Below, in pieces: positions 36,995 to 48,374 of a stretch of 64,000 bases of DNA; position 1 is the stretch's first letter, and every line of letters begins with the position of its first letter. The notes beneath the pieces are model-generated. The model searched no databases. It was not told where the DNA came from and saw nothing but the letters and a program-made list of their open reading frames with translations. The translations under genes were made by a program, and so were the position numbers. The DNA is from Claviceps africana (Eukaryota; Ascomycota; Sordariomycetes; Hypocreales; Clavicipitaceae), in the NCBI GenBank assembly GCA_018360145.1, contig SRPY01000061.1, forward strand, positions 16,426-80,425, in the 5' to 3' direction.

Positions 36995-37416
36995 ATGTCC
37001 AGCCAGGAGTACTACCAGGGCCAGCAGGGCGGCTATCCCCAGCACCCTCAGCAAGTAAGCTCGAGCTCTCAGCACCAACACCAACGCTGGCAGCGGCTCC
37101 GCTGCCGCCGCAGTCTTCCCGCGCGGCACAAGTGACCCGTCCCGTCGACAAAGTCGGGGCGCGATGCCCTCCTCGTGGCAAAAGGCTGACGATTTCTCTT
37201 TCTCGTCCAGAGCTACGGCCCTCCCCAGGGACAGTATCCTCCCCCCCAAGGCCAATACTATGGTCCTCCTCAGGGCCAGCAGCCTATGCAGTATCAGCAG
37301 GCCCCTCCCCCTCAGGACTCGCGTGGTAAGAAGGGTGGCAGCAACAACTGCTTGATCGCCTGTCTTGCTGCCATCTGCTGCTGTTGCGCCGTGGAAGAGG
37401 GATGCGAGTGCTGGTA

Positions 37417-37462
<46 letters not shown>

Positions 37463-37682
37463 TGCGCCCTATGGCGACCCTCGAGTCCGACTCGTGCAGT
37501 GCATGTTGCCGAGAGGCTCGTGTCGGCCGCGCACCCGGCACCACCTCCAAGCAAGACTGCATGCGTCGAGGGCCATTCACGTCCTCCTGCCTCCTCCTGC
37601 ACATACACATGCACATGCGACTGAGCCCCCTCAGCTGACGCCAAGGTCAATTAGCATCGAATGCTGCGAATGCCTGCTGTAA
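36995..37682 (+). CDS. Small CYSTM-type protein (Gln/Pro-rich with C-terminal Cys cluster)
   Basis: Small protein of 96 aa. Exons 36995-37054, 37211-37413 and 37655-37682. The last exon is only 28 nt and completes a Cys-rich tail: NNCLIACLAAICCCCAVEEG, then CECC-IECCECLL. The N-terminal part is repeats of QGQYPPPQGQYYGPPQ type. This is the layout of the cysteine-rich transmembrane (CYSTM) module proteins: a low-complexity head and a short Cys-rich membrane tail, linked to stress tolerance in plants and yeasts and usually at the plasma membrane. The third exon was chosen because TAG at 37652-37654 with a CTGAC branch site gives the Cys-rich ending. Intron 2 (37414-37654) begins with a CT microsatellite of about 19 units. 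Confidence 0.85.
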
Positions 37683-38770
37683 GCGCGCACGAACCGAGCA
37701 TCCGAGATGATCCCGTCTCCCTCCGTAGTGCTTGCCAACCGGGTACGAATCTGGGGCTCCGTGACGTTGCCTCCCGCCTTGGCTTGAAGGCGTTGGTTTT
37801 CATGCCGAATGCTCCGAGAAGCCAGTCAACATGATGGCACCCGTCGGCACACCGGAGCTATTTCCGTCTCACATGAGAAGGAATCATGTACACCTCCGAA
37901 GAAACACTATTTCCCCTCGACTTGTAACCACGCATATATCCGCCCCGCCTTTTCTTCTTCTTTTTTCGTTTTTCTCTTTTTTTCTCTGGCGTTTGTTTTT
38001 ATCTCTTGGTGTATCTTGTTCTCGTTTTGGTGGAGTCGGGGTGGGGAGGGGAGGTGGGCTGGGTTGTTTTTCTTGGTTCGCAAGCCGACGTAAGGTTAAT
38101 CATGTGCTCTGAGGCCAGTGCCACGGCTTCTTGCTAGGAATAAATCAGCGGTTCTGCGCTAATAGAGGGATGGTTTCCTTTGCAAAACAAACGTATGCCC
38201 ACGTTTCGTCTGCCGCTTGCTCGTGTGACGTGGTGCGCGTGTAACGGGTGTGTTGTGTCTGCCCCCTCTGCGGGGGAATCGAGTTGGCAGTGGGCAATGT
38301 AGTCTGCTGTCCAAGTCTGGTTGTTGAATCCTCTTTATCATGTATAATATCCTTTTTTTAAAAAAAAAAAACCAAGAAAAACCAAGAAAAACAAACCAAG
38401 AAAAATAATAATTTCCTTCAAGTTTTTACTATTTTTGTTGCTGTTACTGTTCTTGAATTACGTTTTACATTTGAAAGAAGGAAAACAGTCCATCAAGTTG
38501 CTTTTGTTTTATTTTATACATTTTCTTTTCTTTTCTTTTTCTTTTTCTTTTACTGCCCACGCCAGGGCCACGTGTCCATGGTTCAGAGCAGCAAATGCCT
38601 GCTTCAAAAAAGAAGTCACCAAGAGCACGCCGACAAATTGTGCCGCCGACAGGCCACTTTTCCATCCCTCCCAGTCGACAGGATACCCTCGTAGCGACCC
38701 GACACCTCCATGCCTTCTCCCTCTTGTCCATGCGTGGTTCCCACTATCCGTGGCGCGTGGAGGGTTTTGT
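37683..38770. other. Convergent intergenic region
   Basis: Between the 3' ends of the CYSTM gene and ABP1. T/C-rich with a T7A12 element at 38353-38371. No gene supported. Confidence 0.6.
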
Positions 38771-41286
38771 TCAGGAATCCAGCTGCACGTAGTTGGACGG
38801 GAAGAGACCCGCCTGGCCGTTGAAGTGTCCGAACCACCAATCTTCATCGGGGAACTCGAGGTTTGTGATTTTGGCGTCCTCAGGGAAAGACAGTTCTGTA
38901 AGTTTTTTTTTTTTAAAAAAAAAAAAGAGAGACACAGAGGGAAAAAAAAAAGTCAGTCATTTTATCCGGTCTCGCGCTTTGACGTCTTTATATATCGTTG
39001 CCACTTACCATTGTCTTCGGCTGCCTCGTAGTCATACAAGGCTGTGGCAGTTGGCCCTGCTGCTGGCGCTGCCGCCGCGGGAGCCTCAGGGACGCTGCGA
39101 GCTGCCGGTTCTGCTGCAGCTGCAGAATGCTCTTCTTCCACTACTTCGACGTAGTTGCTAGGGAACAGGCCGCTCTCGCCCAGGTGATTCGTGCCCATCC
39201 ACCAGTCTTCGTCCACCATGTCAATGTTCGTAATGTATTGCCCTTCCACCAGGTCAATCTCATTGCCCTCCGCCTTTTCGTAGTCGTACATGACTATGGC
39301 TTGGTGGCCTCCGGCTGCTGCGGCATGCGCAGGTTCGTGTTCTGCGGGCGCCGGTGACTCCGGCTCCGGCTCCGGCTCCGGCTCTTGAGCAGCAGGTGGT
39401 GGTGGTGGTGGTGGCAGATCGCGTCGAACCGGCTCGGGCTCAGGAGCTCGAGCTACAGGAGCAGCTACGCGTATAGGCGAGGGTTGCTCTTCCTCTACCT
39501 CTTCATCCTCCTCTCTCGCCCCTGCGTCAGCTGGAGGAGGGGGCCTGCTGGGAAGGCCGGGCAGGGCAAAGCCGCCCGTTGGGCGAGAGTTGTCGGGAAT
39601 GGGCGGAGCCACGGGTAGATCGTCCTCTTCGCGTACCGCAGCAGCTGTTGGAGATGGTGCTGAGCCGACGATGGAAGCATCTTTGAACCGGTCTCGGAGA
39701 TGAGACACTCCTCCAGCACCGTCGGCACCGTGGCCGCCCTCCGTAGCGTCCGCAGCTCCTGTCGGACCATGGCCGGTATCCTGCTGTGACTGAGCATCCG
39801 CATGGTTGTCGCGAGAATACCCCGGAGCCTGCACGGCCCATGACTTTCCGGAATAGCCGCTCTTCCAACCTTGTGTTCCGCTCCTCTGGGCTGCGACCGG
39901 CGCAGCAGCTCCATGTCCAGCCTCAGCTCCAGCTCCAGCGGGCGATGTACTTCCAACGTCTGAGCCTCTCTCACGAGCCTTCTTCTCAGCCCATAGCTGT
40001 GCAGGAGTCTTGCCTCCTTGGTCCGCAAACGTTCGGCTGGTAGCATTGACTGGAGGAGCCACTGTCGCGGCTGAACCGCCCAAGCCTGGTAACGGGGCTT
40101 TTGTGCCAGTAAAGGTCGATGCGCCGCCAAATTTGTTGCCGATTTTGGGTTTGGGCATAGAGGTGATCCGCTCTGACTGGGGTGCCTGAGAAAAGGCCGC
40201 GGCCCTCTCGGCAAGAGGTTTGGGCACTTGAGACTCCTCCTCTTCTTGGGATGTCTTCTGGGCCCTGGCCTTGATGGCGGCAATGTCAACTTTTCCAACC
40301 GGCTCGTAAGCTCCCTTGACGGGTGCAGGGCGATCGTCGCCCTTCTCCTTGGCGGCAGCACGAATAGCAGCAATGTCCACCTTGCCCACGGGTTGATAAC
40401 CCCCACGCACTACATCGCCGGCGGCGGCGGCGTGCGCCTGACGAGCTCCTGCTTCGAATCGGGAGGGCTCTGGGTTTTGCCTCGTGAGCTCTGCCATGTT
40501 GACCTTGGTCGGCTTGTAGGCGGGCTCAACCTTTTCTATCTGCGTTCTGGTGACTGGAGGCGCATCGTGTCCCCATCCGTCATTGTCCACGGAGTCGTCT
40601 CTCCGAGAGCGGGCAGCAACCAGAGGATCAAATGCTCTACTGGCGCTGGACGAGGTAGGAGTAAACACCGGCTTCGACTTGACGGGGGGAGGTGCCGCGC
40701 GCACCACCCCCTCGGAGCCTCCGGCGGAATATTTGGCGCCCGAGGCATCGGAGACTTTTTGCATAATGGTTTCTGGCTCGAGATCGCTGTCGGACCGGGC
40801 CGTGATTTGGACGTGATAGCCGTGTAGAACTTTGGCTACGGCGGCCGTATGGCTGGTGAAGTAGCCCTTTGTGCGCTCGGGGACACCACCGCCGCACCAC
40901 GCGATGAGAATATTTTTTGGTAGCGCAGTGTTTGGATCCTTGACCTTGACGAAGGCAAACTGGATTCGACCCTCGTTGAAATCCTCAATCAGGTCGGTCA
41001 GTTCACCGTCTGCATTGGTTCTTCACGTCAGTAACGGTCGGTCGCGGGTAGGAGAAAACAAGGTTGGAACGGAAGAGGCGATTCGCATACCTCCTGTGTT
41101 CTCGACCTTGAGGATGCTCTCCTTGGAACCGCTGTCCTGGAAGGCGTTCATCAAAGGAGCTTGCACCGAGAAAAGCGCCCACTGCGCGTACGTGGGCGAA
41201 GCGGAGGAGGGAGCCGGGCCATTGACAACACCGTTGTAGCTGCTCTTTATAGAAGGCCCATTGATGGATAAGTTCAATGAGGCCAT
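38771..41286 (-). CDS. ABP1: Actin-binding protein 1 (ADF-H plus two SH3 domains)
   Basis: Cortical actin-patch protein that links F-actin to endocytosis; 773 aa. Exons 41286-41091, 41009-39009, 38895-38771. The first junction restores TGDGELTDLIEDFNEG and the last restores DNELSFPEDAKITNLE. In order: an actin-depolymerising-factor homology domain (about residues 1-140, starting MASLNLSINGPSI); a long disordered middle with two near-identical copies of a YxPVGKVDIAAI motif (PVGKVDIAAIRA and PVGKVDIAAIKA), a Pro run and a PEPEPEPE acidic stretch; then two C-terminal SH3 domains, each with ALYDYE- or MYDYE-type starts, a DEDWW core and a GLFPSNYV end. The second SH3 is split by intron 2 (38896-39008), which contains a perfect T12A12 element. 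The in-frame upstream extension to 42009 is leader sequence made of repeats. It shares a 1 kb divergent promoter with GRX4. Confidence 0.96.
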
Positions 41287-42286
41287 GATGCTAGAATGCG
41301 GCCGAGGCCGACGCGGACTGCGACGATCGATGAGGGAGAGGGAGAGAAAGGGGCGTCGCTGGAAATCGAACCGAACAGCGAAGCTCCTGAGTCCTGAGTC
41401 CTGGCTGTGCCGGATGTCGGGTGCGGAGACGATGGCGGTCGGTCCGGAAGTGCCTCGTAGGAAGGTCGCTTGTCCAGAGATCTGGCCGGGGCAGGCGGGC
41501 GGAGGAGTGGTTTTTGGCAGCCGGAGAGGGGAGCCGCAGGAAAATGTGCGTGAGCCAAGGGGCGGAGGAGGCGAGGCGGAAAAGGCGAGGCGAACAGAGG
41601 AGACGATGGCGAAGGAAGCCGGAGGAGCAGAATGTCTGTGATCTGGATACTGGAATGGCAAGCTGAGCTCGAGGCTGACGTTGCCTGGCTGGTTGGGCCG
41701 GGCAGGCAGGAGTGGGAGGACTGGGGGGGGACTGGGCAGGACTGGGCAGGACTGGGCAGGACTGGGCAGGACTGGGTGGGGGAAGTGGGGCGGTGATGTC
41801 CTGACTCCTGACTCCTGACTCCTGACCAGCTCGCCAAGCAACGTGAAGCAACGTTTCCAAGGGACCAGGCCGGACCCAGTCTTTGAGGCTGTCAGACTCG
41901 GCATCATCATCTGAATGCAAACGTGCCCCGCAGCAGAGCACAGAGCAGAGCAGAGCAGAGCAGAGCAGAGCAGAGCAGCAGCGCAGAGCAGAGCAGCAGC
42001 GCAGAGCACAAGAGCATAGCAGAGCGGAGCCCGCCTCTCGCCTCGTCGGTGAATCTTCTAGTCACTCCATCCCACCTCACATTTCTCCCCGAAGGACTCG
42101 GCAGGTCCAGCTCGCACTTGGAAAGCCGCCCCGCCAAACTTTCCGCCTTGGAGTCTTGCCCAAACTGTCTGGTTCCTTCGTTTCCACCGCCGCACTAAGG
42201 CTCCCTCGCCGCACCCGCGCAACTCCCGCTCTCGAGTCTGCATTTCCCACGTTTGGCCGTTTCTTTGGTCGGCGCTGCTCTTCATC
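41287..42286. promoter_or_regulatory. Divergent ABP1/GRX4 promoter region with several tandem arrays
   Basis: A 1 kb region between two start codons that face away from each other. It contains GGACTGGGCA decamers (about 41720-41775), CTGACTCC octamers (41801-41826) and AGAGC pentamers (41938-42020). The pyrimidine-rich stretches next to each start fit fungal leaders. No individual factor site was assigned. Confidence 0.55.
41720..42022. repeat. Three tandem arrays (10-, 8- and 5-nt units)
   Basis: GGACTGGGCA x about 5 at 41720-41775, CTGACTCC x 3-4 at 41801-41826, and AGAGC with interspersed GCAGC units at 41938-42022. Confidence 0.85.
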
Positions 42287-43192
42287 ATGTCGACCGTCAC
42301 CGAGATCACGACGCCCTCGCAGTGGGACGAGACTCTGGCCGCCCTCCCCCCCACCACTCTGCTCGTCGTGTCCTTCCATGCTCCCTGGGCTGCGCCATGC
42401 GCCCAGATGGCGACGGTGCTGTCGGCTTTGGCCTCAGAATATCCCGTCACAGAGCCTCTGAGCACCAAGTGGGTATCCATCAATGCCGAGGAACTGAGTG
42501 ATATCAGCGAAGCCTACGACGTCACGGCGGTTCCCTTCCTCGCCCTGATTCGCAACGGCCAGGTTGTTGAGACTGTCAGCGGCAGCAGCGCTGTCAAAGT
42601 CAGAAATGCCATCGAAGCGCATGCTCAGAAGGATGGGCTCGCAGCCGCGAATGGTACTGAGCAACCCAGCGCGCCCGCAAAGACCGTCGGAGCCGAAGCC
42701 GAAGCCGAAGCCGAAGCCGAAGCCGAAGCCGAAGCTGAAGCCGATCCCGAGAAACAAAAGGAGGAGCTTTACAAGCGCCTGGGTGATCTCGTCAAGGCAG
42801 CTCCGGTCATGTTGTTCATGAAAGGGACGCCCAGCTCCCCGCAATGCGGTTTCTCAAGACAGATGGTGGCAATTCTTCGAGAGAATTCGGTCAAATACGG
42901 CTTCTTCAACATCCTGGCCGATGACGAAGTTCGTCAGGGTTTGAAGGAGTTTGCCGACTGGCCAACCTATCCCCAACTGTGGATGGACGGTGAACTGGTT
43001 GGTGGCCTGGATATCGTATGTCACCGCACCGCCCCCCCTTTCAAGTCCTGACTTCTCCTTTCTTTATCGGCCTCGTCTACACTTAGAAAAGACTGACCGC
43101 TAACCCTGAATCAGATCAAGGAAGAGCTAGGGAACAACGAAAACTTTTTCAAGCCGTATAGCGTGAGCGGAGCGGCAGATGCTACTTCTTGA
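42287..43192 (+). CDS. GRX4: Monothiol glutaredoxin, Grx3/Grx4 type
   Basis: Cytosolic/nuclear CGFS glutaredoxin that binds a glutathione-coordinated [2Fe-2S] cluster and signals iron status to iron-responsive factors; 268 aa. Exons 42287-43015 and 43115-43192; the 99-nt intron has GTATGT, CTGAC/CTAAC and CAG. The N-terminal thioredoxin-like domain has WAAPC with a single Cys (C38), and cis-Pro in TAVPFLAL. The C-terminal glutaredoxin domain has MKGTPSSPQ, then the CGFS site at C187, DWPTYPQLW, and GGLDI followed across the junction by IKEELG. Between the domains is an (Ala-Glu)n linker of about nine dipeptides encoded by a GCCGAA hexanucleotide repeat, probably variable in length between strains. 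It is divergent from ABP1. Confidence 0.96.
42692..42747 (+). repeat. In-frame GCCGAA hexanucleotide repeat in GRX4
   Basis: About nine GCCGAA/GCTGAA units encode the Ala-Glu linker between the thioredoxin and glutaredoxin domains. Unit length is a multiple of three, so copy-number change keeps the frame. Confidence 0.9.
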
Positions 43193-43292
43193 AGAGAGAC
43201 AAAAGGACGTTAACTATGTGCACAATTCTGAGTTCTTCTTAAACATAACAGTTTGCACCAAAAACGCTTTTCGAGTAACGAAGCCCATCTTC

Positions 43293-43460
43293 CTAAACAT
43301 CCATCTCTGCGCCTGCCACATCTAGGCTGTAGGCGAGGCGACTGGGCTGCATCACCAGGAGCTTGCCTTCCCTTTCGAAATCATAGGAGAGGATGTCGAC
43401 CGCTGGAGATGGGCTGAAAGAGATTAATTGGGATCTCAAGGCAAGAACGGCAAAGGCATT
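43293..43460 (-). other. Short protein-like open frame, possible terminal-exon relic
   Basis: Fifty-five codons and a stop read as natural-looking protein: it starts NAFAVLALRSQLISFSPSP, continues AVDILSYDFEREGKLLVMQ and ends SLDVAGAEMDV. There is no start codon at the front and no upstream exon on this strand in the next kilobase. It could be the 3' exon of a decayed gene, a chance opening, or the 3' exon of a gene whose remainder I missed. I recognise no family. Confidence 0.25.
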
Positions 43461-43734
43461 TCAAGCTGGGCACGAAGTTGTAGTGCTTTTGTTTTTAATT
43501 CATGTGCGCTGCTTTGAGTACTTCCTAGATACCTATCTGCGCAATGTAGCTGAGTGACGTGAAGCCACACGCCGGTGTGGATGGACAAGAGAGAGAGAAT
43601 GGCTGCACTATTGTATTGTCAACTCCCGAGGTCGCCAACCTTGCAGGCGTGGCTGGCAGCCGTTGTGACTCACGCCGTTGATGTGTCCGTGGTTTTGTGA
43701 GTTCATGTACATAAAAATACAGTGACTTGTGCAG

Positions 43735-43965
43735 TGCATAAAGTAGGTACTTACTAAGTATAATTTCTTTGTAAGCAGTTGCGCCATGTGGCTGGCTGCC
43801 TTTGAGGCTAGCGCGTTAGAGAGGCAGGTGGCTGGAAACTTGGACGAGAGAGGCTCCGAACCTCTGGCATACTTAAGTATCAGAGTAGGTACTTAGGTAC
43901 TTGGTATCTACTTACTTACCTTAAGAGGCATGCAATATAGGTAGGTACCTAGGTAGGTACGCACT
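43735..43965. repeat. TAGGTA/TACCTA island 4
   Basis: AAGTAGGTACTTACTAAGTA at the left and AGTAGGTACTTAGGTACTTGG plus TAGGTAGGTACCTAGG at the right, separated by about 110 bases of unique sequence. A short satellite word also occurs near 43518-43535. Confidence 0.8.
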
Positions 43966-44644
43966 CTCATCGCGGGGTGCATTGCTGGTGTACAAAAGTT
44001 TCGAATTACTTACGACCCACTGTACATCATCACCATGCTGCCGTTTTGTCATCCATGCATGCATGGCTGCTCACGAGTCTCGAGTCGCGTCTCGATGACC
44101 ACTCCACCCCGCGCTCGCTCTTTGCTTTTCTTTCCTCTTGCTGAATACACATGCTCACTCGGACGACTTCTTCGGCCCCATCCAATGGTTTTCGAACAGC
44201 GCGTATTGTGAGTCGCCGCTTCACTCCTCTATCCCGCCTCGCACTCCTTCGCGTATTGCTCCTAAACCGGACCTACCTTTCTCGTTTCATTCCTGCCACG
44301 GAAGGACTGACAAGCTCAGCAGAGCATAGTTCTTGAGACGTCGCAAGCGCGTAACCGTGCTCACCGTCATCCCGTATTTGCGCATGTGTTGGAGCTAGCT
44401 TTTGGAGTCCGCCTCGACATATCACGAGTAAACGAGGCCACTCGTCTGGGCCACTGATCAATTGTACCTACCTAGCTGTATACCCACCACGTTTATGCCC
44501 ATCGGGGATTTTCGCTTCCTGGATTGCGTCATTCTCACGAGGGTCAAGGTTGGGATTTGCTTGGGCGTACAACAATCAACGATTGACGGGCAGAGACGGA
44601 CGACGGGCTTGCACGGTTCTTGAGTCCGATTTCAACTTGCCATC

Positions 44645-47541
44645 ATGACTCCGACGCCTCCTTCCACGAACTCCTCTACTGGGGGCGGAGGTCGATCTCC
44701 AGAGGAGCAATTCCGTGTTGTTCGTAAGCGCAACCGAGTGCCTTTGAGCTGCTACCTCTGCAGGACTAGGAAGTAAGTGCCAGGAATGCCCAGTATAAAG
44801 GGGGGGGGGGGGGAGAGAGAGAGAGAGAGAAGAGAAAAAAAAAGAACCATTCGGCTGACAATCTGATGTAGGCTGTAAGTTTTGCGTCACAAACCCCGCG
44901 CGCTCAACCATGTCACAAAGTATTGAATCAGCTTGCTAGGAAATGCGACCGACAACACCCGTGTAGTAACTGCACCAAACGTGAGGGCATGAGCACGAGC
45001 GCTTGTTCCTATGCGGCTCCAGTTTCTCGGAAAAAGAGCCAAAGTCAACATGAAGCGACCCCTGACGACATGCAAAACAGAATAGACCGACTCGAGGGAC
45101 TAGTGTTGTCTTTGATGCACAACGGGGCAAACACTGATGCTGGAGCTTCTCGGAATAGCGTGTCTACTTCACAATCGACGACGGATGGCGGCTCCTCAGC
45201 ACCTAGACAGCTCCGCGGAGAGGAGACAGCCATGATCGACGATGACGAGAGCGATGTGGATGATCACCTTGCACAATCAATCGGCTATCTGAAAGTTGAT
45301 GCTGATAAGGGGAAGTCAATGTACGTTGGTCAACAGCACTGGCATTTAATTCTGTCCGAAATTGCCGAGGTCAAGAATTACTTCACCAGCCACAAGAAAG
45401 AGCTGGAAACAAGCTATGAAAAAGTGCGGTCGTCGAAGCCTGCCACGGCGAAAGAGGGTCCGACGCTGCTGCTGGGAGCAATACCTGCCTCCGAGATGGA
45501 GCTCAGATCGGCACTGCCGCACAAGTCCTGCGTTCTCGTCCTGTGTGGTCGGTACTTGAACTCGATGGATCATGCAACCGGTATCATTCATGGACCGACG
45601 TTCTTGCAACAGCTTCGCGACCACTGGCAGAACCCGTCGAAAACGCCCGTCATGTGGTTGGGTTTGCTATACTCAATACTCTGCCTCGCCATGTTGAGCT
45701 ATCACAAGATGGGAGATGAGCCCCCGGAGTGGCAAGGTCGAAGTTTGGATTTGGCGGCGGAATACCGAATGCGCACCGTCCAGTGCCTCATGAAGGCGGA
45801 CTACACCAAGCCCGTGGAATACACCGTGGAAACCATGTTGCTCTACGTTTTCGGCGAATACTCGTCGAGGTGGGATGCCGACCTGGGGCTCTGGATGATT
45901 GTGTCCCTGATCATTCGGATAGCTTTCCGTATGGGCTACCACAGAGATGCGAAGTGGTTTCCTTCTCTGACACCATTTCAAGCGGTATGTACTGTCTTGC
46001 TCTTTTTTTTGTTTTTATATATTTTTCCCCGCCGGGTGCCGTTGCATCGACCATATATGTGCATCATTGCACTATTGCAACATGTTCTGACATTTTCTTC
46101 TCCCCAGGAAATGAGGCGACGCACGTGGGCGCTGGTCAGAACGGCAGATGTTGTATGTTCTCACCAAGTGTCACTTCCGAACATGGTCTATGACCACGAC
46201 TGTGATACACAGCTTCCCAATAACATTTACGATGACGAAATCAATCCTGCCATCACAGAACTGCCGCCCTCCCGGCCTGCGTCAGAAGCCACTCCGGTTT
46301 CCTACATGATTGCCAAGGCGCGTCTTTGCAATGAACTGGGCAACATACTTCAAGCAACGAACCGAGTGGACAAAGGAGTGCCATACGATGAAATCATTCG
46401 CTTCGATGCCAAGGTGCGACAGATTATGCAAGAACTGCCACCTCATCTTAAGCTTGACTCTGCGACAATAAGCTCCCGGGATCCGGTCACGCTCATTATA
46501 ACCAGATTCAACATTGATATCCTATCGCAGAAGATTATGTGTCTGTTGCACCGAAAATACTTGTGCAGAGCGCGACAGAATCCAAGGTATGCACCCTCGA
46601 GGAGAAGTGCTATTGAGGCCTCTCTTCGGGCCATGGACCACTTGCAGACTATTCATCGCGAGTCTCAGAGTGGCGGTCTCCTGCGCCCTGTAAGCTGGTA
46701 CGTGAAGTCGATCGCGACGAGGGAATTCATCCTGCCGGCCATGCTCATCGTGCTGGATCTTCACTACGACAATCTGGCTAGCCAATCTGAGATGCCTGAG
46801 GAATCGGAGGGAGCCTTCCGCTGGACGCCAGAGCAGCGGGCGAGAATGATAGCAACACTGGAAAGCGCAGCTAGCATCTGGAGGAGTCTCGCCGAAGGAT
46901 CAGTAGAGGCATACAAGGCTGCCAAAACAGTGGAAATTGTGCTTCAGAAGCTCAAGGAACCAGCAAGGGAGACGAGAACAGACGACTCGGCAACACCAAA
47001 CCTACCCAAACCCGAGGTTCTCTCGTCCTTTACAGACAGCACAGAAGCAGCATTGGATTCGAGCATGCCCGCCTCAGTGCCAGGCGCCATGTCTTCAGAA
47101 GAATCGTTATCTTATTTCACCACCAGCGGTGGTCTAGACCCCTTCCTCAATACCAATAGCAGCGCGTTCATGGGAGTGGAATTCAGTCTTCCCGCCCCGA
47201 CACTGGGAGGTCTCCCTCCCAGCGGCAGGTCGAACCTCTTTGGAACACCGTCGTCGACGTCCATGTTCGCGGACCTGGGCGTCGCATCCGCGTCTGGGCC
47301 CGATTTGACTAGCAATTTTGACTGGGTGCGTTGTCCTATTTGCCAAGAAACGAAAGCTCCGTCATTTCTTTTTTTTTTCTTTCCATTACAACCCCTTATC
47401 GTTTGCCACTAACAGACTCATCAATAGGGTACTTTTGAAAACTACGCACAAATGACCAACTGGGGCGCAGACCAAAGCTTCCCGAGCTATGGCGGGGGCG
47501 ACGCAAACGACCAGGAAAACAGCATGATGAACACGCAATAG
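44645..47541 (+). CDS. Zn(II)2Cys6 transcription factor with fungal middle-homology domain
   Basis: Fungal-specific regulator of 835 aa; target genes unknown. Exons: 44645-44772, a 3-nt micro-exon 44872-44874, 44940-45984, 46108-47325, 47428-47541. The zinc cluster is C36-x2-C39-x6-C46-x5-C52-x2-C55-x10-C66. The micro-exon GCT supplies the Leu of RKLKCD; skipping it keeps frame but shortens the C39-C46 spacing to five residues, unlike the family rule of six. Both flanking introns have good signals (GTAAGT; CTGAC then TAG for the first; GTAAGT then TAG for the second). A coiled-coil-like stretch follows (IDRLEGLVLSLM). The middle-homology region spans about residues 180-560 with IHGPTFLQQL and RIAFRMGYHRD, then EMRRRTWALVRTADVVCS across the third intron. 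The last exon encodes GTFENYAQMTNWG to the end. Intron 1 carries a G14 run followed by GA repeats. Confidence 0.93.
44872..44874 (+). other. 3-nt micro-exon in the zinc-cluster gene
   Basis: GCT is flanked by TAG on the left and GTAAGT on the right. It contributes G to a Lys codon and CT to a Leu codon of the RKLKC segment. Without it the zinc cluster loses one residue. See the parent gene. Confidence 0.75.
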
Positions 47542-48374
47542 CCGCCATGTGTGGAACGGAAAGAGGGGGAGTTTGCATGGTGATTTTCGACAGCGGGAGG
47601 GAACTCGTGAATGTATATCTACTTGGATTTTCATGACTGAAACGGGCGGACAATTTGTTTTACATAGGCAGGGTGGCTGGGATGGAAACAGGACCAGTGT
47701 CTCCGGATAGATGACGTGAAAACGATGACCATACCCGAAGTAAATCTACCACAGAACTCCGCATGCCATGTCTTCGCGTTCATTGCCCAGATACATCAAA
47801 GCACACAGGCAGCCAAACGTACAGGGCACGCACACACGCCCTCTGCCATTCCCACAACCGGCACTGACAAGGCACCGGGACAGACGACGAGGAACGGCCC
47901 TAGTCCCTCCCGGGCCCCAAAAAGAGAAAGAGGACGGCGCCTCGGCATCCCCCGAATAGTGTGTGGTGTACAACAGACAAGGAGGAAAAACGGAGAGAAA
48001 AATAAAGGAGAAGAAAAAATTACAAGAAAAAACATGCCAGTTCGCGCAGCGCCCGTGTCAGGGGTTGAACCAGGCCTCATGATTCGCGTCATGGACGCCC
48101 CTTCTATGCTCTATTTCGTGGGGAGCATGCCATGTAGCAAGATGCGACAAGAGGATAATAAAGCCACTGCTTCGCCCTCCCACTACTTCACGTTATCTTC
48201 ATCACGTGACACCCTTTACCATTCTTGGCATCTTTTTCTTTTTAAAAATGAAGCAGAAGAAAAAAAATTTTCCAAGGGGAGAAAAAAAGGGGGTGAGGGG
48301 GAAAGTCGCATGATTATGAACGACGACTAGAGATGAGGACCCTCTCACATGACCGACTCCCCCGTTCTTTTTCT
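47542..48374. other. Convergent intergenic region
   Basis: Between the 3' ends of the zinc-cluster gene and DNM1. A plus-strand frame at 47716-48330 (204 codons) is Lys/Arg/Pro-rich with no domain and is not called. Confidence 0.6.

Larger units (their letters stand above)
43193..44644. other. Intergenic region downstream of GRX4
   Basis: Holds the GRX4 3' end, a short minus-strand open frame with protein-like sequence at 43293-43460 (listed separately), island 4 of the TAGGTA family (43735-43965), and the promoter of the zinc-cluster gene. No other gene supported. Confidence 0.55.

Noticed and set aside
41287..42009. 240-codon N-terminal extension of ABP1
   Set aside because: The in-frame extension is a translation of the GGACTGGGCA and AGAGC arrays; the ADF-H domain begins at the 41286 ATG.
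47716..48330. 204-codon plus-strand frame
   Set aside because: Lys/Arg/Pro-rich, lies in a convergent 3' region, no domain and no codon or splice support.
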